51,514 bases of DNA from positions 1 through 51,514 of IMG/VR virus record IMGVR_UViG_3300032240_002025. The stretch is one strand, 5' to 3'. Shown in pieces: positions 46,450 through 51,514 of this stretch (the first letter of the stretch is position 1; each line of letters begins with the position of its first letter). A program made the translations under genes and the position numbers. Below the pieces are notes generated by a model, which did not search any database, was not told where the DNA came from, and worked only from the letters and a program-made list of their open reading frames with translations. The stretch is from a virus.

Positions 46450-47325
46450 TTAATCTTCTTCAGCTAATTTAGCAAAATAGGAAATATCATCATCATCTTC
46501 AGATAAAGCAGGTTCAACAACTGGCTTCAGTTGTGCTTCTTTAAGTTGTTCTACTGTAGTCTTTGGTTTAAAAACTTCACCATTCAGACCAAGTACTTTA
46601 TCTAAACGCTGTTTCAACGCATCATAAGTTTTAAACTCACTCTCTTTAGTCATTTCTGTTAAAGAGTATTCTTTCTTCCAAATTGCTTCCATTGCATCAT
46701 CATCATTTAATAATGGAGATGCTGATTCAAATTCAGACTTATCATAATTCTGATAGCCTTCTACTTTACGAATCTTCAGCTTGAAGTTAGCACCTTTCCA
46801 TAAATCAAATGGATTAATTGCTGTTTCATCTGCAAAAGCAGGATTCATTGCTTCGGTAATCTTATCAAAGATTTTCTTACCAAATTTAAACAATTTCACT
46901 TGTCCTTCATTTTCAGGATGTTTTGGATCCGAAATGATGTATACATTGGCAATATAATTCAACTTACGCTTTTGTTTACGGACAACTTCTTTGTTTGCTT
47001 CAATGCCTGAATTCCATAATGTAGAATTATGCTCACATACTGGACATTGTTGATTCATTGTCGTTAAACAATTATCAATTAGCCAACCACCAGGACCTTG
47101 GAATCCATGTGAGAATACTTTAACCCAAGGTAAGGCATCATCACCATCAGCTTCTGCGGCAGGTAGAAAACGAATAACAGCCATGCCATTACCTGCTTTG
47201 TCTACTTCTGGACGCCAGAAATTATCTGATTTTTCTGAACCTTCTGTGGGAGTGTTTAATGCTTCGATTGCTTTGGATAGTTTATCCAGATTGCCTGATT
47301 GGCGTTTGAGATTTGCAAAACTCAT
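46450..47325 (-). CDS. 32: Single-stranded DNA-binding protein gp32
   Basis: 291 aa from the ATG at 47325 (MSFANLKRQSGNLDKLSKAI), preceded by AGGAAG; an upstream in-frame ATG at 47370 adds an unrelated 15 residues. The basic N-terminus is for cooperativity. The zinc site is H73, C86, C94, C97 (FSHGF, NCLTT, CPVC), with FWRPEVDKAGNGMAVIRFLP before it. The acidic tail SEDDDDISYFAKLAEED recruits replication partners. It coats single-stranded DNA in replication and recombination. A strong sigma-70 promoter and a leader of about 60 bases precede it, and a terminator follows. Confidence 0.93.
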   Translation of the reverse strand: MSFANLKRQSGNLDKLSKAIEALNTPTEGSEKSDNFWRPEVDKAGNGMAVIRFLPAAEADGDDALPWVKVFSHGFQGPGGWLIDNCLTTMNQQCPVCEHNSTLWNSGIEANKEVVRKQKRKLNYIANVYIISDPKHPENEGQVKLFKFGKKIFDKITEAMNPAFADETAINPFDLWKGANFKLKIRKVEGYQNYDKSEFESASPLLNDDDAMEAIWKKEYSLTEMTKESEFKTYDALKQRLDKVLGLNGEVFKPKTTVEQLKEAQLKPVVEPALSEDDDDISYFAKLAEED

Positions 47326-47392
47326 TGTACTTCCTTTCGTATTAACGGTGTATAAACGGAATATTTTCAATAACTACTCATAATCAACTGCT

Positions 47393-47422
47393 AGTATATC
47401 ATTTTATTTAGGCGTTTGTCAA
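47393..47422 (-). promoter_or_regulatory. Sigma-70-type promoter of gp32
   Basis: TTGACA (47422-47417), 18-base spacer, TATACT (47398-47393) on the minus strand, about 68 bases upstream of the gp32 start. The spacer contains CTAAATAA, close to a late octamer. This is one of two good host-type promoters seen in the window and fits early or constitutive expression of gp32. T4 gp32 represses its own translation through its leader; whether this leader does so cannot be seen. Confidence 0.8.
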
Positions 47423-47895
47423 GTGTACATTGACATTATTATGCGTGTATGCAATAAATTTTCATAAAGTATACCAATACCACCTTCTCTCCTCCAGTCA
47501 TCAATATTCTTGCTAGTATCATCTATTAGAATAGAATCTGGAGTTGCGTAATCTTTCTTTAGGCGTGCACCAGGTACTAGGATTACAGGGAAGTCTATCT
47601 TATGTTTCTTTAACCACTCCATCTTTTGTGGTCGTATTTTATCGTCACGATTTTCACTTGAAGTGGAACTAAGAATAATAATTGGTATACCAGTACTTTT
47701 TAAATAGTCCATCAATTCTATGGCTTCTGGCATTAAATCTAATGTGGCAAAATGTCTTTCTTCAATAAATTTATCAAAGAATTGTACCCACTTTTTATCT
47801 CTTTCAGATTGCTTTGTGGTAATATTAAATAATTCAATATATCTTTTATCAAAGTCAGCAATCACACCATCCATATCAAGGTATATATTTTTCAT
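47419..47895 (-). CDS. HAD-family 5'(3')-deoxyribonucleotidase-like phosphatase
   Basis: 158 aa. The N-terminal YLDMDGVIADF (D7, D9) is the HAD nucleophile motif I, IIILSSTSS is motif II, and SILIDDTSKNIDDW with its Asp pair is motif IV. Size and motifs match the NT5C-like family of small phage and bacterial nucleotidases that dephosphorylate dNMPs. It lies between gp59 and gp32, so it may tune nucleotide pools during replication. The start overlaps the gp59 stop (ATGA). Confidence 0.8.
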   Translation of the reverse strand: MKNIYLDMDGVIADFDKRYIELFNITTKQSERDKKWVQFFDKFIEERHFATLDLMPEAIELMDYLKSTGIPIIILSSTSSENRDDKIRPQKMEWLKKHKIDFPVILVPGARLKKDYATPDSILIDDTSKNIDDWRREGGIGILYENLLHTRIIMSMYT

Positions 47896-48491
47896 CTAAA
47901 ATTTTTTACTAATATATTTTTAAAAACTTCTTTATCATATTGAACAAATGGCGTATACTTTTCAATTTGTATTTGCCATATTGGCCAAATAATATCCTCT
48001 TTAATCTTTTTTGTCCACATTGGCCAAAAATTTAACATATCATTCATAATAATAACGGTCTCTATTGATACCTTATCTCGCATCAATAATCCTAATAAAT
48101 TTGGATGTTCACCGTTATGTACTTTAATAATATCTTCTTTATCATCTTCAAAATGATCCACAAGGTATAGAATATCATTCTCAAAAATATAAGTCAAGCT
48201 CTGTTGCCGTTTTAACCATTTTTTATAGGCATCTTCACCTTCAGCATTGGTCATTTCACCAATCCACTTATCGCCTTCTAAAAAATTAGCAATATAGAAT
48301 TGTTTTAATTCATCCAAAGAATATTTACGGCTAAGTTTGTAGAATGAATACTTGTCTTTGCGAGAAGCAAATGTAGTTTTACTCACATTAGTCTTACCAT
48401 TATACTTAAAGTAATCATAAGATTTTGATGTAAAGTGCAACTTCAAAGCATTATATAAAGCAAAGGCTGCAAAACCTGTTCCCTCGTTCAC
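47892..48491 (-). CDS. 59: DNA helicase loader gp59
   Basis: 199 aa (T4: 217). LYNALKLHFTSKSYDYFKYN, SRKDKYSFYKLSRKYSLDEL and FIANF-like YIANFLEGDKWIGEMTNAEG align with T4 gp59. It binds gp32-coated fork DNA and loads the gp41 helicase. The start is GTG at 48491 overlapping the upstream stop; the first codons (MNEGTG) are identical at DNA level to the duplicated 15-base junction before the upstream oxygenase. In T4, genes 32, 59 and 33 are adjacent; here extra genes lie on both sides of 59. Confidence 0.88.
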   Translation of the reverse strand: MNEGTGFAAFALYNALKLHFTSKSYDYFKYNGKTNVSKTTFASRKDKYSFYKLSRKYSLDELKQFYIANFLEGDKWIGEMTNAEGEDAYKKWLKRQQSLTYIFENDILYLVDHFEDDKEDIIKVHNGEHPNLLGLLMRDKVSIETVIIMNDMLNFWPMWTKKIKEDIIWPIWQIQIEKYTPFVQYDKEVFKNILVKNFR

Positions 48492-49042
48492 TTTAATGCT
48501 TCGTATTGTTTAATTAACTCTAATACATTAAAATAACTTAACCCACTTGTTAATTTGATACAGTACTGTAGTAAAAATTTTGGTTCGTTATCAAAGTTAA
48601 TGCCCGCATGAAGATTTTGCGAATTCAACGCAACCCATTGTTGAGGATTGATTTTCATTTCTACAAGTGGCTTATATCCGACAATTTTATCAATTGGAAT
48701 TGGGTTATTAAAATAAGAGTGTTCTTCTGCGTTTTGCGCCTGAAAAAATGTATGTTTATTTTTAGTACAATTTATATAATTTAGATTGCACGCATTTCTT
48801 CGGTCTACATGCCAGTTATACATATTAGATGGTGGCAACATAAGCATACCCATTATACCCTTACAATGCGGATGCATAAACGATAAAAATGGATCTTCAT
48901 TGATTAACGATTGACTAATATTAATTTGATATTGGTCGTTGTCCTTGCCGGCGGACCCTGCAAACATCTCAAGTTTCATATCGTTAAACAATCTGCCTAA
49001 CGGACTAGAGATTTCTGTTGCATAAAAATGATTTTCTGACAT
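48488..49042 (-). CDS. 2OG-Fe(II) oxygenase/cupin-like protein inserted between gp33 and gp59
   Basis: 184 aa from the ATG at 49042 with GAGGGA before it; an alternative ATG at 49060 overlaps the gp33 stop. MYNWHVDRRNACNLNY gives an HxD iron motif, and WVALNSQNLHAGIN provides the distal histidine, with a basic residue in EPKFLLQY. This fits a small 2OG-dependent or aspartyl-hydroxylase-like fold; the substrate is unknown. The gene is flanked by a 15-base direct repeat (48476-48490 and 49045-49059) and interrupts the T4 33-59 order, so it looks like an acquired gene. Confidence 0.65.
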   Translation of the reverse strand: MSENHFYATEISSPLGRLFNDMKLEMFAGSAGKDNDQYQINISQSLINEDPFLSFMHPHCKGIMGMLMLPPSNMYNWHVDRRNACNLNYINCTKNKHTFFQAQNAEEHSYFNNPIPIDKIVGYKPLVEMKINPQQWVALNSQNLHAGINFDNEPKFLLQYCIKLTSGLSYFNVLELIKQYEALK

Positions 49043-49056
49043 GACTGTTCCCTCGT

Positions 49057-49278
49057 TCATATTGGTAATTTGGATGTTTTCTTTAATAAATTTAAATCTT
49101 GTGCTTCTTCTCTAATCTCAGATTTCAAAGCAGAAGATATGAGAGTGGCCGCAACTTCAACTTCAAGGCCACTTTCTTTACAATGATGGCAAATAGCATC
49201 CATCAATCCAAGTTTTTTGTTTATCGATAATTCTTTAATCATCATACTAAATTCTAAAATCTCATCTTTTGTAGGCAT
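49057..49278 (-). CDS. 33: Late transcription coactivator gp33-like
   Basis: 73 aa. The pattern EILEFSMMIKELS, LMDAICHHCKESGLEVEVAA and LISSALKSEIREEAQDLNLL ending in LKKTSKLPI matches the short gp33 late-transcription coactivators of aquatic T4-like phages. gp33 links RNA polymerase to the sliding clamp and works with the late sigma factor gp55 at TATAAATA promoters, which are present here. The location close to gp59 and gp32 agrees with the T4 order. Confidence 0.75.
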   Translation of the reverse strand: MPTKDEILEFSMMIKELSINKKLGLMDAICHHCKESGLEVEVAATLISSALKSEIREEAQDLNLLKKTSKLPI

Positions 49279-49279
49279 A

Positions 49280-49801
49280 TCAATTCTTATAAAATATGTG
49301 TTGACCGATTCGTAATACCCTTTTTAGATTCCATCCAGGATTTACATAAACGGCATGGTAATACATCGCATTTGTTCTTGCTATTGTATCATGTACATAT
49401 GGTTCTGTCAATGCTTTACGAGCAACTATTTCCGATTCTTGCCATGCGTACTTGTCCCTCACTACCATATTCTTGAGGCAAGTCCATGAGAATTGGCAAA
49501 CAATAATTCTATTTGGTGTAAGTGTTCTTTGATAAACAACTTCGCAAATGGTAGAAGGAAAATTAGGATTATTGGCACGATTTAAAGTTACCTGTGCTAC
49601 GGCTAATTTACCTTCAAATGATTCTGTGGCAGCCTCAAAGTAAATATTGTTTGTGAGGCAATTTAATTGTTTGGTGAAATCGGCAGATACTTGTGTTTGT
49701 ATCTGGTCTTCCATGTAACTTTGTGCTACAGTTGGAATTGTATAGGCTAAAATGAACACTATTAGTAATGCGGCAATACTTTTTGATTTTGATGCGAACA
49801 T
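49280..49801 (-). CDS. SleB-type cell wall hydrolase (endolysin candidate)
   Basis: 173 aa from the ATG at 49801, preceded by AAGGAGATATA; a start at 49849 would add 16 residues. Residues about 9-27 are a hydrophobic segment (AALLIVFILAYTIPTVAQ) that may be a signal-anchor-release or signal peptide. The catalytic domain has NNIYFEAATESFEGKLAVAQ with E56, then VTLNRANN, and later YAWQESEIVARKAL and AMYYHAVYVNPGW, as in Hydrolase_2/SleB lytic enzymes. It should cleave peptidoglycan in the periplasm for lysis. Confidence 0.85.
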   Translation of the reverse strand: MFASKSKSIAALLIVFILAYTIPTVAQSYMEDQIQTQVSADFTKQLNCLTNNIYFEAATESFEGKLAVAQVTLNRANNPNFPSTICEVVYQRTLTPNRIIVCQFSWTCLKNMVVRDKYAWQESEIVARKALTEPYVHDTIARTNAMYYHAVYVNPGWNLKRVLRIGQHIFYKN

Positions 49802-49849
49802 TATATCTCCTTGTTGAATTGGCCGGTCGAAACCAGCCAAAGTCTCCAA

Positions 49850-50128
49850 TTACGAATGTGACTTCTTCGATTTTACTTCAGGTGTTGCTGGAGGGGTTTG
49901 AGAAACAAAACCATTGAAAGTTTCAGCTTTCTTAATGATTTCATCTTCTGCGGGAAAATGCGGTAAAACTGGATACTGTGGTGATTCTGTACCAGCAATT
50001 TTAGCTGCATCTACTTTGATATGCCAATCTTGTTGTAACGCATCACGTTGTGTGTGATAGTTATCAGTTAACATATCTTTGGCCATTTTTAAGAGTTCTA
50101 GCCGAATCTCATAGGGTGTCATAGACAT
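49850..50128 (-). CDS. Conserved small protein of unknown function
   Basis: 92 aa, start ATG at 50128 after AAGGAGAAG. MTPYEIRLELLKMAKDMLTD is a helix and FPAEDEIIKKAETFNGFVSQ a second conserved segment, with a Lys/Ser-rich tail (TPEVKSKKSHS). I recognise the general type from aquatic T4-like phages but know no function. It is the first gene downstream of the tmRNA. Confidence 0.65.
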   Translation of the reverse strand: MSMTPYEIRLELLKMAKDMLTDNYHTQRDALQQDWHIKVDAAKIAGTESPQYPVLPHFPAEDEIIKKAETFNGFVSQTPPATPEVKSKKSHS

Positions 50129-50175
50129 TTACTTCTCCTTTTTGTGTGTAAACTACTGTGTTATACTACTAAAAT

Positions 50176-50207
50176 GTAAGATGATTCTGTTGCCAAGTTC
50201 ACCTTAC
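50176..50207 (-). terminator. Hairpin at the 3' end of the tmRNA coding piece, possible weak terminator
   Basis: On the minus strand GTAAGGTGA (50207-50199) pairs with TCATCTTAC (50184-50176), nine pairs including one G-U, followed by ATTTT. It may bound or stabilise the tmRNA coding piece, or partially end transcription before the 92-aa gene. Confidence 0.4.
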
Positions 50208-50487
50208 GAAACTCCTACTTACCTGAATCAGGCAGCTAGTGCATAACTTTCGTCATTTGCATTTATACTTTTTGCTTCTTCGGCCGAGTATCCTCAACCC
50301 TAACGTCTTTAGCTTTGACGATTCTCCATTGTTATACTAATCAGGCAATCGAATCCAATTCAGGCCCATCAGAAACATATTCAGCTTTCGCTTTGCTACC
50401 AGAATAATCGGTTCGGAATATGTTTTTGGTGGACCTGCCGGCATCGAAGCCGGGTCTTACCAAACTTTCAAACAACTTCTACGAATT
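50176..50487 (-). ncRNA. ssrA: Circularly permuted (two-piece) tmRNA
   Basis: Read on the minus strand. The acceptor piece comes first: H2 3' strand (about 50482-50457), T arm CCGGC-TTCGAT-GCCGG (50453-50438) and AGGTCC-A-CCA ending at 50427. A 59-base intervening segment (50426-50368) follows, closed by AAACATATTC/GAATATGTTT. The coding piece then starts GGGCCTGAATTGGATTCGA at 50367, whose first seven bases pair with CAGGTCC of the acceptor piece; the GGATTCGA is the invariant tmRNA D-region. UUGCC (50348-50344) pairs with GGUAA (50461-50457) as H2. The tag frame GCA-AAT-GAC-GAA-AGT-TAT-GCA-CTA-GCT-GCC-TGA (50260-50228) encodes ANDESYALAA. Function: rescues stalled ribosomes and tags products for ClpXP. 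The outer ends are estimated. Confidence 0.9.
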
Positions 50488-50489
50488 TT

Positions 50490-50630
50490 TTATTGTACAG
50501 AATTTGTTTTTGCTTCATCTTTCTTCTTTAGAGATTTCTTCAATATTTTCATATAGATTTTTTTCTCTAATTCTGTGTGATGATATAAACACGCCTCGTA
50601 CAATTTATGGATTAATTTTTTAAGTTTCAT
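50490..50630 (-). CDS. Possible 46-aa protein ahead of the tmRNA
   Basis: An ATG at 50630 opens 46 codons: MKLKKLIHKLYEACLYHHTE, then segments such as KKIYMKILKKSLKKKDEA, ending SVQ. The charged helical composition looks protein-like, but the likely transcription start of the sigma-70 promoter falls at or next to this ATG and there is no Shine-Dalgarno, so it may instead be untranslated 5' leader of the tmRNA precursor. Confidence 0.4.
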   Translation of the reverse strand: MKLKKLIHKLYEACLYHHTELEKKIYMKILKKSLKKKDEAKTNSVQ

Positions 50631-50636
50631 AATTCT

Positions 50637-50665
50637 ATTATATACTAATATTTATGAAAAGTCAA
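50637..50665 (-). promoter_or_regulatory. Sigma-70 promoter of the tmRNA with nested late octamer
   Basis: TTGACT (50665-50660), exactly 17-base spacer, TATAAT (50642-50637) on the minus strand, a near-perfect host promoter. CATAAATA (50656-50649), a late-type octamer, lies inside the spacer. It would transcribe the acceptor piece first and then the coding piece, and could be active both early and late. Confidence 0.8.
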
Positions 50666-50680
50666 GCAGTAAAGTGGTAT

Positions 50681-51391
50681 TTATTGACCTAAATTGAATT
50701 TCATACCAGTTGCCTGTTCAATGGCAGTCATATTTACTTGATATTTTGGTAAATCCGCAACTGGAAGTGCAGTATTTGGCATTAAATACGCCTGTACCTT
50801 TCTACTATTCTTCTCAATAATAATCTTATATAAACGTGTTGGAATACCTAAACCGTTACCAGTTACAGGATGTCCTTGGTCGTAAATACCACCAGAGATA
50901 ATATAGAAATCTGTATTAGGTGCTGAAGCCCATTGGCGTTCCCATGTTTCTAATTGTTTCCAGATACCACGATTATTGTTAGCAACTTGTGGAACCATAT
51001 TAGATAAATTAAAACTCTCACTCATAATCTCATCACTTTGAGTATTATTACCTGCGGGCGCCATATGTCCACGGTCATGTGTTTTACCAACAGTAGCATA
51101 GTCCGCCAATGTAGCAGAACATTGTGGTGTAACAGATAAATCAGGATGAAAGTTATCTTTACGTTTTGCTGAGCCGGTCATTGCGGCTGGGGTTAGGTGC
51201 TCAAATACTGCCACAGGTGCTTTAACTGAACAACGGTGAATCACAGCATAATTCATATGACAAATTTCTTGGTCACCTGGTTGTGCCTGATATTGTGGAG
51301 TTCCATTGACCGTGAATTGTGGGCATTGTTTGTTAATCTGTGCAAATACAGATAGTGGTAATAATAATGCTAGTAGTAATAACTTTTTCAT
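50681..51391 (-). CDS. Secreted DNA/RNA non-specific endonuclease (NUC1 family)
   Basis: 236 aa. Residues 1-17 are a signal peptide (MKKLLLLALLLPLSVFA), so the enzyme goes to the periplasm. The catalytic motif DRGHMAPA (D106-A113, His109 as base) and the metal-binding NNNRGIW region (N140 with downstream E149) define the beta-beta-alpha-metal nuclease family of Serratia nuclease and EndA. Cysteines may form disulfides. Possible roles are destroying competing incoming DNA, or scavenging nucleotides. The start overlaps the upstream stop (ATGA). Confidence 0.9.
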   Translation of the reverse strand: MKKLLLLALLLPLSVFAQINKQCPQFTVNGTPQYQAQPGDQEICHMNYAVIHRCSVKAPVAVFEHLTPAAMTGSAKRKDNFHPDLSVTPQCSATLADYATVGKTHDRGHMAPAGNNTQSDEIMSESFNLSNMVPQVANNNRGIWKQLETWERQWASAPNTDFYIISGGIYDQGHPVTGNGLGIPTRLYKIIIEKNSRKVQAYLMPNTALPVADLPKYQVNMTAIEQATGMKFNLGQ

Positions 51392-51514
51392 AATTGTCCT
51401 TTATAAAACTGAATTGCCTCAACTAAACCCTCAATGTGGTCTTCCGTTTTTTCAATGAAAACAAGAGGCTCACTATTCTCAACGGCCATAATGATGACCA
51501 GCTTATTTATAGGA
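51388..51514 (-). CDS. C-terminal fragment or 33-aa protein at window edge
   Basis: The frame is open to the right edge and ends in TGA overlapping the nuclease ATG. From an internal ATG at 51489 the product would be 33 aa (MAVENSEPLVFIEKTEDHIE, ending VEAIQFYKGQL). Whether this is a complete small gene behind the late octamer at 51504 or the end of a longer gene cannot be decided here. No family recognised. Confidence 0.45.
   Translation of the reverse strand, partial: PINKLVIIMAVENSEPLVFIEKTEDHIEGLVEAIQFYKGQL
51504..51511 (-). promoter_or_regulatory. Perfect TATAAATA late octamer near window edge
   Basis: TATAAATA on the minus strand, 15 bases ahead of the ATG at 51489. It could drive the small gene and the secreted nuclease late in infection; it may equally lie within a longer coding frame. 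Confidence 0.45.

Noticed and set aside
50420-50623. 67-codon open frame on the plus strand
   Set aside because: It is antisense to the tmRNA acceptor piece and its leader, with no ribosome binding site.
50140-50680. Intact tRNA genes in the noncoding stretch
   Set aside because: The T-arm and CCA at 50427-50453 lack an adjoining anticodon arm; the pairing partner is the tmRNA 5' piece.

Overview
The window is a stretch of a large, AT-rich, T4-like myovirus genome (contractile-tailed Caudoviricetes). The evidence is a nearly complete T4-type baseplate and tail set (homologues or positional equivalents of gp4, 5, 6, 7, 8, 13, 19, 25, 26, 27, 48 and 53), the T4 replication/late-transcription trio gp32-gp59-gp33, and T4-type late promoters (TATAAATA-like octamers). 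Several proteins resemble the aquatic branch of T4-like phages (DUF4815-type virion protein, separate OB-fold gp5, many 2OG-Fe(II) oxygenases). The host cannot be read directly. The phage-encoded tmRNA carries a proteobacterial-style degradation tag (ANDESYALAA), so a Gram-negative proteobacterium is likely.

Layout. (1) 1-578: 5' end of the neck gene gp13, minus strand, with a late promoter inside a hairpin that covers its ribosome binding site. (2) 626-4918: modification cassette of a glycosyltransferase-methyltransferase fusion, a glycosyltransferase-oxygenase fusion and two 2OG-Fe(II) oxygenases. (3) 4931-19456: adhesin/tail-fibre locus with five proteins containing collagen-like Gly-X-Y triplets (four ending in a peptidase S74 intramolecular chaperone), repeat-rich fibres and small accessory proteins. 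(4) 19458-39941: virion and baseplate operon read leftward, from gp48 at its promoter-proximal end through gp53, gp27-like hub, split gp5, gp25, gp6, gp7, gp8 and the very large DUF4815 protein. (5) 39975-46404: divergent rightward operon with gp4, a conserved unknown, a gp19-family tube protein, a gp26-like chaperone with a probable programmed -1 frameshift, and two long proteins sharing an N-terminal module that are tape-measure candidates, one carrying an M23 peptidase and a serine-hydrolase-like domain. (6) 46409-49278: leftward gp32, HAD nucleotidase, gp59, a 2OG oxygenase and gp33. (7) 49280-51514: SleB-type cell-wall hydrolase, a small conserved protein, a circularly permuted (two-piece) tmRNA gene, a secreted DNA/RNA non-specific endonuclease and a fragment at the edge.

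The most notable items are the permuted tmRNA gene (50176-50487), the -1 frameshift signal with a dnaX-like upstream Shine-Dalgarno element (42273-42294), and the linkage of collagen-like fibres to hydroxylases and glycosyltransferases, which suggests post-translational modification of the adhesins. Nearly all minus-strand genes are joined by ATGA, TAATG or short overlaps, indicating translational coupling in long late operons. No tRNA, insertion sequence, integrase, reverse transcriptase or CRISPR array was seen.
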